Assembly (NCBI GenBank): GCA_028291515.1
Contig: JAQGHU010000007.1
Location: 1 to 64,000 of the forward strand
Direction of reading: 5' to 3'
Source: Schlesneria sp.
GTDB lineage: Bacteria; Planctomycetota; Planctomycetia; Planctomycetales; Planctomycetaceae
Length of the DNA: 64,000 nt
Part shown: positions 28,839 to 37,128 of the stretch, in pieces
Position numbering within the stretch: position 1 is the stretch's first letter
Layout: each line of letters begins with the position of its first letter
Made by a program: the position numbers and the translations under genes
Notes under the pieces: model-generated
Database searches by the model: none
Told to the model about the DNA's origin: nothing
What the model saw: only the letters and a program-made list of their open reading frames with translations

Positions 28839-29425
28839 CGAGCCACTCGGATATCCGAATCGTGGACTCATGTGCTGCGAGGGCTCTGGGAATCAGCTCT
28901 GCGCATCAATGAATTGATGAATGTCTCGTGGGATAAGCCGGGAACGATCCGACCGAAATGGAAAGCCGGAATTCATCCCTGTTTGGAAATTCCCGCAGCC
29001 ATGCAGAAGAACAATTCGGACGAGGAAATCCCACTGCTGCCTGGCTTCGAGAAACTCTTACTGGAAACTCCTCCCGATCGAAGAACCGGATGGGTCTTCG
29101 AGCCGAAATCGTTGCAACTGAAACTCGGACGACGTGTTCGACACCAGCGTCCTGAGGCCGACTGGATCGGCAAGGTGATCAGCCGAATCGGAAAAGCGGC
29201 CAAGATCGTTGTCGAAGAAGCGGACGCCAAAACGGGACGACCAGAAAAGTACGCCTCAGCTCACGATCTTCGACGTTCCTGCGGCGAGCAACTCCGTGAG
29301 GCCCACCTCTGGTCAGCCGAGTAATGCGACATTCATCTTGGGAAACAACGCAAAAGCACTACGCTCCTGGAAACATCCAGAGCGATGCCGCCATCCTCAA
29401 GTCAATACTCAATAGCAACGGATAA
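28839..29425 (+). pseudogene. tyrosine recombinase (integrase) fragment with frameshift
   Basis: Box I is visible as LRGLWESALRINELMNVSWD, with its arginine, and the HxxR motif as AHDLRRSCGEQLRE. The frame then stops at 29324 (HLWSAE), but from 29300 the next frame continues the protein as GPPLVSRVMRHSSWETTQKH followed by YAPGNIQSD and ends at 29425. That frame contains the box II histidine and the catalytic tyrosine. One missing base near 29300 therefore splits HxxR from the H...Y part. The N-terminal SAM-like domain is also absent. It is a dead integrase that marks former mobility of this patch. Confidence 0.8.
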
Positions 29426-29434
29426 TCCGGCGGC

Positions 29435-30484
29435 CTACAATCCATCAAAAATGACCTCTGGTAATTCTATGTCAATGCCTGATTGTGTGACCACTCGTCT
29501 TTTTCCGAATTGGGTATCGAAGAGCACTTTGAGATTGTTGTGATAGGATCGTGTCTGCCCACCAGCAAACAACAGTCCTACGGGTGCCATTTCCGCTGAA
29601 TGAAATAGAATCGATCCCGAATCACCAGGCTGTGACATCACCGTAGTTTCGATCTGATTTAGGAAGAGCCGAGTTCCTGTTGGATAGCCAGCAACACGCA
29701 CAGAAGTATTAGTGGAAAGAATTGTTCCCGTAGTAACCTCTGTAGTGCGTCCACACTTTGTTACGGGTTTCTGTACCACCGGTGAAACGGGGATAGTGCC
29801 AAATCGAGAAAATCCACGATAACCTGGCGTTACGACCTTTTGCCATGGGTTCGAAACTAGCCCGAGTGCGACGTCAAAGTCATCGTTTAACAGAAACCAA
29901 TAGAGCGTACCGATAATATCAACGGAGCTAAACCCGCCGTCTAAGCGTCCCGGTTGAATTAGAGCGTCACCTGTAACGCCGCTCCCGCCAGCTAGAACAT
30001 GCCAGCAAGAAATGAAATAACGATTTGCGTCATCACTTCTTAACTTCACGACACTGCCAAATGTCCCCGCATCATTGTAACGGGCGTTGCCTACGCTATT
30101 GCCACCATTCACAGGCCGAACGCGGTTTTTGTATGAAAGAAGGTCGACCGAAGATGGGTCTTCATTCGCGACCAAATGAGCAACTGTGCGGATCTCCCCT
30201 ACCTCTACAATTCGTACTGTAACTGACTGTGCAGTCAACTGGCCATTTTGGTCCGGAATAAACAGTTCATTGGGCACATTCTCAGCAAGACCGGCACTTT
30301 GAGCACTCGCATTCGCTTGAACGGCGAGGCTGATCACTCCAGCTTCGATGAGCCAATCCGTAGTTGGCTTGTCACTGCTGTCTAGTTTCGGAACTACGCT
30401 CAGTTTTGCCAAATTGTAGTTGTCAAACAGTTTGACCTGATGAAACTTAAGGGTCTTGTTCGCTTCAGCTTCAGTTGCCATCAT
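29435..30484 (-). CDS. trypsin-fold serine protease-like protein
   Basis: A 349-residue protein without a signal peptide. The triad is visible and correctly spaced: H162 in SCWHVLAG, D204 in DDFDVALG and S289 in SQPGDSGSIL. The segment RVRPVNGGNSVGNARYNDAGTFGSV before the His is typical of cytoplasmic chymotrypsin-fold proteins with a leading RVRP...SVG and AGTxG pattern. The ~115-residue N-terminal part is unassigned. GAGAG precedes the ATG codons at 30484 and 30481; either may be used. It lies 30 nt downstream of the partner gene at 30943, and its AT content looks higher than that of the neighbours. Confidence 0.7.
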   Translation of the reverse strand: MMATEAEANKTLKFHQVKLFDNYNLAKLSVVPKLDSSDKPTTDWLIEAGVISLAVQANASAQSAGLAENVPNELFIPDQNGQLTAQSVTVRIVEVGEIRTVAHLVANEDPSSVDLLSYKNRVRPVNGGNSVGNARYNDAGTFGSVVKLRSDDANRYFISCWHVLAGGSGVTGDALIQPGRLDGGFSSVDIIGTLYWFLLNDDFDVALGLVSNPWQKVVTPGYRGFSRFGTIPVSPVVQKPVTKCGRTTEVTTGTILSTNTSVRVAGYPTGTRLFLNQIETTVMSQPGDSGSILFHSAEMAPVGLLFAGGQTRSYHNNLKVLFDTQFGKRRVVTQSGIDIELPEVIFDGL

Positions 30485-30514
30485 TTTTCTCTCTGGTGTA
30501 TGCAATCAGAATTC

Positions 30515-30943
30515 TCACCCTAGAATCGACTGGCCGACCTTCACAGTTGCGACGACATCGTCGAATGAACCGGTTCCCCCAGGTCGATCGAAGCCGTAGA
30601 TCACTTCATCTGATGTTTGCAGGAGAATTTTTCCAGTACTTTGAAGCCAACGATTCTGAATTGGACGCGAGTCAAAGCGGTGCCAGCAAGACAGGATATA
30701 TGTCACAGTCTTTAATCGCGTGTTTACGTCACTATTCCACTCGCCCCAACCGACGCCGGCAGTCCTTTGAGCAACCAATTTGTCACCAGCACCTAGCTCA
30801 TATATGCAAATCCAATTCATGAATTCCCAAGCACCATTCATCAAGAGCTGGAAGCTTATCTTGACATCCTTCTGTGGAGATACTTCGATAGCGTACGTGT
30901 GTGAGTAGTCGATTGATGGCACACCATCGGGTCCGTATGGCAT
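30515..30943 (-). CDS. hypothetical partner of the trypsin-fold protein
   Basis: Not recognised. AGGAGG lies 7 nt before the ATG at 30943, giving 142 residues. The sequence is strand-rich (YAIEVSPQKDVKISFQLLMNGAWEFMNWICIYEL) and hints at a beta-sandwich. It has no signal peptide or catalytic motif. It ends 30 nt before the protease start on the same strand, so both are probably expressed together. A substrate, adaptor or inhibitor role is possible but unproven. Confidence 0.55.
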   Translation of the reverse strand: MPYGPDGVPSIDYSHTYAIEVSPQKDVKISFQLLMNGAWEFMNWICIYELGAGDKLVAQRTAGVGWGEWNSDVNTRLKTVTYILSCWHRFDSRPIQNRWLQSTGKILLQTSDEVIYGFDRPGGTGSFDDVVATVKVGQSILG

Positions 30944-31317
30944 CTGCAACCCTCCTGAAGAGAATTAATGCGGCGAACGATTAAATGCCTGACCCATCAA
31001 TGGCCACACAAGGACATGATGGGCATCGCCATAAGCAGGCAAGAGTGAATAGAAATGCAACTCGAACAACCAGACGAGACACTTCAGGCTAGTTATTGCC
31101 GCAAAAGAAAACAACGGCACCCGCCGCCATTTAATTCAGTCCACCGAAGATTGGGGGGCGGCTGTTGCCAAAGTCGGACCGCTCTGCAACCTATGAGGCG
31201 GTAACTCTTCGTCACCCGCAAATCCGCAAGTCTTCTCTCGTCTTTTCGCTGCTCATTCGAAAGCCATTGCCTGAACGTACCTAGGTACATCGGCGAAGGC
31301 GATTTGACGTAAGTCCA
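30944..31317. other. non-coding stretch of the accessory patch
   Basis: No supported gene. Around 31120-31170 lie CCCGCCGCC and GGGGGGCGGC arms that could form a weak stem. Apart from that nothing is identifiable between the partner gene and the tRNA fragment. Confidence 0.4.
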
Positions 31318-31587
31318 TTACGCCCGGGAGGATTCGAACCTCCGACCGACGGATTGAATATATGGGTCGTCATCATCATACCAACCCGAGTCGTCGGGTG
31401 AATCTGACCATTGTTCCCACTTGAGGCTCCCGCCGAGCGAATCCAGCGAATGATAACCGTGCGAACCCCGAATATAGACATCGTCGCACATGTTGGCGCT
31501 CCGCAACCACATCCCGCTCGACGCCAACGCCACCACTAGCGTGGCTATCCCCGCCTTTCGTCGCCTGCCGTGGAAGAAAGTGTGCAT
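31318..31587 (-). pseudogene. truncated MH(I/T)FFHG-family small membrane protein
   Basis: An 89-residue frame starting MHTFFHGRRRKAGIATLVVALASSGMW, like the protein at 11150-11455. The relative has a C-terminal membrane segment and a KPRKRA end; here that is missing and the last 12 codons (VGRRFESSRA) are translation of the tRNA fragment. The gene was therefore probably cut by recombination at the tRNA piece. It may still be expressed as a one-segment membrane peptide. Confidence 0.5.
31319..31355 (-). other. tRNA 3'-end fragment (candidate attachment site)
   Basis: On the minus strand the 37-bp sequence reads into a T-arm GGAGG-TTCGAAT-CCTCC followed by an acceptor 3' strand CGGGCGT and A. 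The D-arm, anticodon loop and acceptor 5' strand are not present upstream. This is the piece a tyrosine recombinase leaves when an element integrates at a tRNA 3' end. It is read as part of the ORF at 31318-31587. Confidence 0.6.
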
Positions 31588-31768
31588 GGAATCGAGAAAC
31601 CGAATGTAAAGAACAGATTGATGCCGTCATGGGGCAGTTCGAAACATGCACCTACATCGCATAACCATCCGGTCAAGTTAGACCGCAGTCGCTGGCGGTT
31701 TCTATGTCCAAATTGGCGGGTCCGTACCGGACCTGACGATCAACCATTTCAAGAAAGTATTACACCGA

Positions 31769-33862
31769 CTATTTGATGTCGGCGACCTTCTTCAGGGCTT
31801 CTTCCCGCGCCTTCGTCAGCACGCTTTCCAACGTGACTTTGGCACCGTCCTGTCGCTTGCTTTCGTCCGCGGCTTCCATGAATGCGTAGATCTCCAGCGT
31901 CTCTTGTTCGCTGACCGGGGGTTGGCCACTGCGGAAGAACTTCACGATTTCGAAGACCAGCGGATCGTAGCCGTCGTAGGAACCGATGGCGGCAGTTCCT
32001 TTCTCGCCGGTGGCTGTCCCGGAGTACCCCTTCCCTTCGCGGAAGATACCGACACGGTCGCCCGACCAGTCTCCTGTGACTTCGATCAGGCCCGCTTCGG
32101 TCTTGCCGCGCGTGACCGATTGGCAGCCGGTTCCCATCACCGTGAATAGAGACTCGACGCCGTGGATCCCGTACCAGAACAAGTCGGGATGCGACGGTTC
32201 CAACTCGGCCGGGCTGGAGGCCTCACAGCGCGTCAATTTCCCCAATGAGCCACCGCGCACTTCCAGCGTCGTCTTCCCGAAGCGGAGCGATGATGACGAG
32301 AATACGGGTGTCTTGTACTTCTTTGCCGCCTCAAAAATCGCGATGGCATCCGACAGTGATGCGGCAATCGGCTTGTCGATGAAGCAGGGTTTGCCGGCCA
32401 GTAGCACTGGCAATACCTGCTCATAGTGAGGCTTGCCGTCATTGGATTCGAGGAAGACGACATCGACTCGCTTCAGCAGTTCTTCGATCGAATCCACGAT
32501 TTCGACATCCAGCTTTTTGATCTCTTCGATGTACCCCGGCACGCGTGAGACGCTTTTGGGAATATCCGAACTTCCCTTGGGATAAGCGGCAACAATTCGA
32601 CATCCCGCCGCGGCCGCATTTGGCTTGGCCGCATTCAAGGTCTTGGTGAAGGCGATCGCGTGCGAGGTGTCTAAGCCAATGATTCCGGCCCGTAACGGTG
32701 TCGGCTCGGCGGCAGCGGCTGGCGTCGTTGGACCAGTTGCGACGGACAACGCATCGGCAGGGGCTGCATCGAATTGGAATGTGGGGAGTTCGGCCGACGG
32801 CAATCCGACCGCCAGAAAAGCAATATTCCAGAGTGTCACCGTCTTGTCCTGCCCACCCGTTGCCACAGTACGACCATCATGTGACAAGGCCAACGCCAGG
32901 AGCTTCATTTCGGACGCTTCGACCGTGGCCAGTTCCTCGCCGCTTTGATATTCCCAGACTTTTAGTTCGTTCTTACCAACCGCACGGCCACCACTGATGC
33001 TGATTGCGGTCTCTTCATCAGGATGAAAGACCACGGCATTGGTCGGGCGCGAATGGCCTCCGAAGAAGCCCAGCGGTTTGTTGTCGGCCAGGTTGTAGAG
33101 GTTAACGTGTTCATCCAGCCCGGTAGACGCGACAAACTTGCCATCGCGTGAGAACGCCACGCCCGTCGCTGCTTTCGTGTGCAGTTCGAACTCGTTTTGA
33201 ATCGCGCCGGTGGTCGCATCGCAGACGCTCACCTTGCCCTGCTTCGTCGGTCGAGTGTCATCACCGAGTGCCACGGCGAGCAGACTTCCGTCGGGCGACC
33301 AGGCGACACCCATCACGGGCAGGCCGCTGCCTTTCACGACCAGGGTTGGCGTTGGCTCGCCGACCTTCCAGACGCGGACCGTTTCGTCTTCACAGGCCGT
33401 GGCGACGCGCGATCCCTCAGGAGAGAACGCGACACTGGTCACATAGGCCCGATGGCCCTTTAAGTCATGGATCAGTTCACCGTTCTCCGGATTCCAGAGG
33501 CCGGCTCGTTGATAGCTGCCGACCAATAGCGATTTGCCGTCGGGCGAAAATGCCAGAGCCTTCACCTGACCTGACTTTATGTTCAGCTCGTGCCGAATCG
33601 CTTTGGATTCCACGTCGATCAGTTGAACGCCGTCTTTCACACCCACTGCCAGCGTCTTGTCGTCCGGACTGAAGGCGACGCTCGTGACCCAGCTATTAAA
33701 GGCGGGCAACTTGGCCACCGGCTGCAGCGCCTTCGGCTTCGAGGCATCAGGCTTCGCGACCTTTTTTCCAAAGTTCAGTCCGCGTGGACCTTTGGGTGTG
33801 TCCGCCGCGAAAACAGAAGCGACGAACAACAGAACCAGCAACGTCCCAATACGGTTCGGCAT
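31769..33862 (-). CDS. exported WD40-Gfo/Idh/MocA fusion protein
   Basis: Start chosen at the ATG at 33862 (697 residues), which gives a signal peptide MPNRIGTLLVLLFVASVFA. Residues ~50-365 hold WD40 repeats (VTSVAFSPDDKTLAVGV, VKALAFSPDGKSLLVGS, VTSVAFSPEGSRVATAC) forming a propeller. After a Pro/Ala linker, a Gfo/Idh-type domain starts at PLRAGIIGLDTSHAIAF and contains the EKP-like motif as DKP in PCFIDKPIAAS, then ESNDGKPH and GIHGVESLFTVMG. The C-terminus (QETLEIYAFMEAADESK) matches the 48236-49297 protein. Substrate unknown; a periplasmic sugar or inositol-type oxidoreductase with a docking propeller is plausible. Confidence 0.8.
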   Translation of the reverse strand: MPNRIGTLLVLLFVASVFAADTPKGPRGLNFGKKVAKPDASKPKALQPVAKLPAFNSWVTSVAFSPDDKTLAVGVKDGVQLIDVESKAIRHELNIKSGQVKALAFSPDGKSLLVGSYQRAGLWNPENGELIHDLKGHRAYVTSVAFSPEGSRVATACEDETVRVWKVGEPTPTLVVKGSGLPVMGVAWSPDGSLLAVALGDDTRPTKQGKVSVCDATTGAIQNEFELHTKAATGVAFSRDGKFVASTGLDEHVNLYNLADNKPLGFFGGHSRPTNAVVFHPDEETAISISGGRAVGKNELKVWEYQSGEELATVEASEMKLLALALSHDGRTVATGGQDKTVTLWNIAFLAVGLPSAELPTFQFDAAPADALSVATGPTTPAAAAEPTPLRAGIIGLDTSHAIAFTKTLNAAKPNAAAAGCRIVAAYPKGSSDIPKSVSRVPGYIEEIKKLDVEIVDSIEELLKRVDVVFLESNDGKPHYEQVLPVLLAGKPCFIDKPIAASLSDAIAIFEAAKKYKTPVFSSSSLRFGKTTLEVRGGSLGKLTRCEASSPAELEPSHPDLFWYGIHGVESLFTVMGTGCQSVTRGKTEAGLIEVTGDWSGDRVGIFREGKGYSGTATGEKGTAAIGSYDGYDPLVFEIVKFFRSGQPPVSEQETLEIYAFMEAADESKRQDGAKVTLESVLTKAREEALKKVADIK

Positions 33863-34056
33863 TCCAGACTCCGGGTTTGCAGATCGCTGCCAGGCAACGG
33901 GTGAGATCAATCATTTTCAGTCGTCGCAATTATGGCACGCCGCCGAAATGATGCCAACGCTGTGATTGTTACCCGATTGCGAACGCCGCCCCAAATGCAT
34001 CTAATAGTGCGAAGTTCTGGCCATTCGGTCGTCTCCCGTACCGCTCGAAGGAGTTC

Positions 34057-34806
34057 ATGGTGATCCGCTATTCTCGACTTTCGATAGCGATGGCTTGCGC
34101 CGCTATCGTCACAATCCACTGGATCTCGCATGAATCGTTCGTTCAGGCACAGCCTCCTAAGTCGAAAGTGAAGTCGAAGCCGATCACGCCGGCCGAACTG
34201 AAGAAGCTCGATTCCAAACTGGAAGACGTTCAACGCTCGTTCCTGAAAGACACCGAATCCATCATCAAGGGCTATGAAGAAGGTGGCCAGTTCGAGCGAG
34301 CCAAGATTCTGCTGGAAGTGCTGCGAAAGCTCGATCCGAAGAACGAACAGATCAAGAAGAAGCTGGAGCAGTTGGACGGCCAGATTCTGGATTCGTCCGA
34401 GTTCGAATTGGATCTGGATCCCAGCAAGCCCTGGCAGCAGGTCGGGACTGTCGTCAAGGACCATCCACTTCGAATCGAGGCCGAAGGGGACTACAAATTC
34501 GTGGCTTCACTACCCGTCAACGCGGAAGGCTTCCCGAGTAAGGACCCCGCGAATGACATGGTTGGCAGTGCCCCCCTGGGTGCGGTCGTGGCGATCATTC
34601 TGCCTCCCAACGGAAGTTCCTCCGCGGCTCCTGCCGGCGGCAACAACAATCGCGATCAGAAACCGAATGCGTTTCATGTGGGTGCCAAATTCGAGCAGCC
34701 AACTCCACGTGACGGGATCCTGCTGATCAAAGTGAATGTCCCCCCCGGCAGCAAGTGTACCGGGAAATTGAAGGTCAAAGTTGGTGGCGTCACTCGTTCC
34801 ACATGA
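34057..34806 (+). CDS. exported protein with LecA/PA-IL-like C-terminal domain
   Basis: A 249-residue protein with a signal peptide, a short charged helical region (ELKKLDSKLEDVQRSFLKDTESIIKGYEE...), and a beta-rich C-terminal part (PWQQVGTVVKDHPLRIEAEGDY, PLGAVVAIILPP, FHVGAKF, DGILLIKVNVPPGSKCTG) resembling galactose-binding PA-IL-type sandwiches. AAGGAG 4 nt before the ATG supports the start. Carbohydrate binding is inferred from the fold only. It is the first gene of a plus-strand pair with the Gfo/Idh-like gene at 34838. Confidence 0.6.
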   Translation: MVIRYSRLSIAMACAAIVTIHWISHESFVQAQPPKSKVKSKPITPAELKKLDSKLEDVQRSFLKDTESIIKGYEEGGQFERAKILLEVLRKLDPKNEQIKKKLEQLDGQILDSSEFELDLDPSKPWQQVGTVVKDHPLRIEAEGDYKFVASLPVNAEGFPSKDPANDMVGSAPLGAVVAIILPPNGSSSAAPAGGNNNRDQKPNAFHVGAKFEQPTPRDGILLIKVNVPPGSKCTGKLKVKVGGVTRST

Positions 34807-34837
34807 TGAATCGCAGCAGACGACAGCAGACGACACG

Positions 34838-35776
34838 ATGCCTGCGGATATTAAACAGTACGGCCTGGGTCTGATCGGTGCCGGACCATTCAGCCACCAT
34901 CTCCTTGAGCGGCTCTTGCTTCGCAAGGATTTAATGGCCGTGGCCGCCTGTTTCGGCAGCCAACCCGCCAGACCGAACTCGCCGCTCGATTGCGAAGTCC
35001 ATTCGCAGCCGCGGGCGGTGATCGAGAACCCGCGCACGCAGATTGTCTATTTCGCAGAGCCTGCGTCACCGGACATCATTGAACTGGCGATTCAATATGG
35101 CAAGGTCGTGGTGTTGACCAGCACGATCGGACTGACTTCCGGCGAACTTTCCCGCCTGGCCGGCCTTGCAGCCGTGCGTGGGATACTGGCGGTCGTCGAT
35201 GAGCCCAGGCGCTGGGGTGATGACTTCCTGAGTGCGAAAGCGGTTTTCGATGCGGGTCAACTTGGAAAACTCCAGCGCGTCAGACTCGCCATTCACGAAA
35301 CGTCGCTTCCGGGCGAGACCTTTTCAAACGGAGTCTTGTGGGAGTTGGGTGGCCACTGGTTCGATCAACTGCTGGTCTTCACGACCACAGTTCCGGAAGC
35401 CGTCCAGCTGCGCCGGTTTTACGGAACGACAGGAACAGCGGATGTCGGGTTCCTGGCGACAATCGATTTCAGAGAGGGAATCTCTGCTGTCGTCGAGGTG
35501 CAGACGGCATCGTTGCTCTCGTTACGAACGGGCTGGCTGTTGGAAGGGGCAACGGGTGCTTATCGCGCGGGACGACAGTACTCCAAAACGCCTGATGGCG
35601 AGATCATTGATGAACCTGTCACGGTTCCAGTGCTCAGGTCCGATCCATTCCTCGACAATCTCGTGAAGTCGCTGGCGGGAGATCAGACCGGTTCATCACA
35701 GTTTGTCACCTTGTCGCATGCCGTGCGGACATCGGTACTGATTGAACTGTTAGAGAACTCTGCGCCCTCAATTTAG
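34838..35776 (+). CDS. Gfo/Idh/MocA-like protein with degenerate motif
   Basis: Start chosen at the ATG at 34838 (312 residues). The N-terminus IKQYGLGLIGAGPFSHHLLERLL is a good Rossmann GxGxxx loop. The EKP position reads VLTSTIGLT, so the catalytic lysine is missing. HETSLPGETFSNGVLWELGGHWFDQLL is the usual middle region with its histidine. It lies 31 nt downstream of the 34057-34806 gene, so the two probably form an operon; the role of a motif-poor Gfo/Idh protein next to a lectin-like protein is unknown. Confidence 0.7.
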   Translation: MPADIKQYGLGLIGAGPFSHHLLERLLLRKDLMAVAACFGSQPARPNSPLDCEVHSQPRAVIENPRTQIVYFAEPASPDIIELAIQYGKVVVLTSTIGLTSGELSRLAGLAAVRGILAVVDEPRRWGDDFLSAKAVFDAGQLGKLQRVRLAIHETSLPGETFSNGVLWELGGHWFDQLLVFTTTVPEAVQLRRFYGTTGTADVGFLATIDFREGISAVVEVQTASLLSLRTGWLLEGATGAYRAGRQYSKTPDGEIIDEPVTVPVLRSDPFLDNLVKSLAGDQTGSSQFVTLSHAVRTSVLIELLENSAPSI

Positions 35777-35912
35777 CGAGCAGATCGCTCACTCGGTCTT
35801 CGAAAGAACTTTTCAAAAATTTCCCGTTTCTTGAGAAATTATTTAATCTGCTCCGAAATCGTGACCTAGGTTGAAGTCATTGGCCGGTTCTTGTTCAGCT
35901 TGGTTCCGTACC

Positions 35913-35937
35913 GGCGAATCGGTAGCCGCGATTCGCC
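35913..35937. promoter_or_regulatory. 25-bp palindrome upstream of pilin gene 1
   Basis: GGCGAATCG-GTAGCCG-CGATTCGCC is a perfect 9-bp inverted repeat with a 7-bp spacer, about 72 nt before the pilin ATG. The same palindrome with one mismatch occurs 706 bp downstream, before the second pilin gene. It is a candidate operator or 5'-leader hairpin. Confidence 0.6.
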
Positions 35938-36009
35938 AAAACATGCTTCTGATTATTCGTCATTTTCTTGAGGCGTGGTCACATCACAGCAAAAGTAGGA
36001 GAAACAAAA

Positions 36010-36183
36010 ATGACACAATTGATGAGCAGCGTAAAGAATTTCCTGGTTTCGGAAGACGGTCCAACTGCAGTCGAATATGCGATCATGCTGGCCTTGATCG
36101 TCATCGTCTGTATCGGTGCCGTTCAGAGCATCGGAACGAAGGCCGCCGCCAAGTTCACCGCCGCTGGTGCCGCACTCCAGTAA
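36010..36183 (+). CDS. Flp/Fap-type type IVb pilin, copy 1
   Basis: A 57-residue prepilin. Start at the ATG at 36010 with AGGAGA 8 nt upstream. The leader ends at G17 and the mature protein begins PTAVEY, with the conserved glutamate at +5 and tyrosine at +6, followed by a hydrophobic helix AIMLALIVIVCIGAV. This is the tad/flp pilin signature; such pilins are processed by a TadV-type peptidase and assembled by Tad ATPases, none of which is in the window. The protein is identical to copy 2. Confidence 0.92.
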   Translation: MTQLMSSVKNFLVSEDGPTAVEYAIMLALIVIVCIGAVQSIGTKAAAKFTAAGAALQ

Positions 36184-36222
36184 TTCTGTTGGCTCGCTAA
36201 AAAAGTGGGCCACCGAAAACAC

Positions 36223-36266
36223 AAAAAGCCGTTGCCAGTCACTCTGACTGGCAGCGGCTTTTTTTC
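36223..36266 (+). terminator. intrinsic terminator after pilin copy 1
   Basis: A 14-bp stem AGCCGTTGCCAGTC / GACTGGCAGCGGCT with one G-T pair, a short loop and a run of seven T, about 45 nt after the stop. Confidence 0.9.
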
Positions 36267-36618
36267 TTGCTTTGGAGTGCTCCGGCTCGATGGAGCCTTC
36301 GTTCAGCAAACGTACAGCCTTAATTCCACGTCCAAAGCTACTCAGTAGACCACCCGTTCACGTCGAACCAATCGACACAGGGTGCGGATCGCAAGACCGC
36401 CTACCCGCGACTGAGTCAAAGCGGTGTCCAACCACCGCGCTCCAAAGGGACAGATCATGACTCGGAAGTCATTATCAACAAATGCTTTACCGAGTGCCGT
36501 TCTCGTTTGCAGGAATCTGTAGAAAAGTGCCCCCTTGGCAAAATTCTGGCGTCGAGTACGACAATGTGACGTAGATTCAACTTGTCGGGCCGGTTCTTGG
36601 TCACACTGATTCTGGACA

Positions 36619-36643
36619 GGCGAGTCGGCAGCCGCGATTCGCC
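36619..36643. promoter_or_regulatory. 25-bp palindrome upstream of pilin gene 2
   Basis: GGCGAGTCG-GCAGCCG-CGATTCGCC, one mismatch from a perfect 9-bp inverted repeat, 706 bp from the copy-1 palindrome and at the same distance from the ATG. Confidence 0.6.
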
Positions 36644-36715
36644 AAAACATGCGACCGGTTAATTGTCATTGTCTTGAGCCATGGTCACCTCACAGCGAGA
36701 GTAGGAGAAACGAAG

Positions 36716-36889
36716 ATGACACAATTGATGAGCAGCGTTAAGAATTTTCTGGTTTCGGAAGACGGTCCAACCGCAGTCGAATACGCGATCATGCTGGCGC
36801 TGATTGTCATCGTCTGTATCGGTGCCGTCCAGAGCATCGGAACGAAGGCCGCTGCCAAGTTCACCGCCGCTGGTGCAGCACTCCAGTAG
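36716..36889 (+). CDS. Flp/Fap-type type IVb pilin, copy 2
   Basis: Encodes exactly the same 57-residue prepilin as copy 1; the nucleotide differences between the copies are silent. AGGAGA lies 8 nt upstream of the ATG. The whole unit (palindrome, RBS, gene, terminator) repeats copy 1 with an offset of 706 bp, indicating tandem duplication under selection on protein sequence. Confidence 0.92.
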   Translation: MTQLMSSVKNFLVSEDGPTAVEYAIMLALIVIVCIGAVQSIGTKAAAKFTAAGAALQ

Positions 36890-36929
36890 TTCTGTTGTCT
36901 TTCTGAATACGCGGGCCACTGAAAACACA

Positions 36930-36972
36930 AGAAGCCGTTGCCGGTCACATTGACTGGCAACGGCTTTTTTCG
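36930..36972 (+). terminator. intrinsic terminator after pilin copy 2
   Basis: A 15-bp stem AGCCGTTGCCGGTCA / TGACTGGCAACGGCT with one G-T pair, then six T, about 45 nt after the stop. Confidence 0.9.
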
Positions 36973-37084
36973 TGAGCAGCGAACTAACGAGAAAAGGGAG
37001 AAGGGGAATAGGGGGATCGAAGAAAACAAAGCGGCCACTCTTCGCTATGCCCTATTTCCTATTCCCTCCCGCATTTTCGACTCA

Positions 37085-37120
37085 TTGACATGTCGCGACG
37101 TTCCGATATATTTCTATCGG
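37085..37120 (+). promoter_or_regulatory. promoter and ArsR-type operator
   Basis: TTGACA (37085-37090), a 16-bp spacer and TATATT (37107-37112) form a near-consensus promoter. The -10 box is covered by CCGATA-TATTTC-TATCGG (37103-37120), a perfect 6-bp inverted repeat. This is the layout expected for autorepression by the ArsR protein encoded immediately downstream. Confidence 0.65.
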
Positions 37121-37128
37121 AGCGACAG

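Noticed and set aside
31093-31290. Short minus-strand frame between the partner gene and tRNA fragment
   Set aside because: No ribosome-binding site or family pattern was seen, and the stretch appears to be non-coding repeat-like DNA.
31319-31355. Intact tRNA gene
   Set aside because: Only the T-arm and acceptor 3' strand are present; no D-arm, anticodon stem or acceptor 5' strand was found upstream.
35881-35905. Sigma-54 promoter upstream of pilin gene 1
   Set aside because: The conserved GGCCGGTTCTTG segment resembles the -24 element but the -12 spacing and TTGC do not fit.
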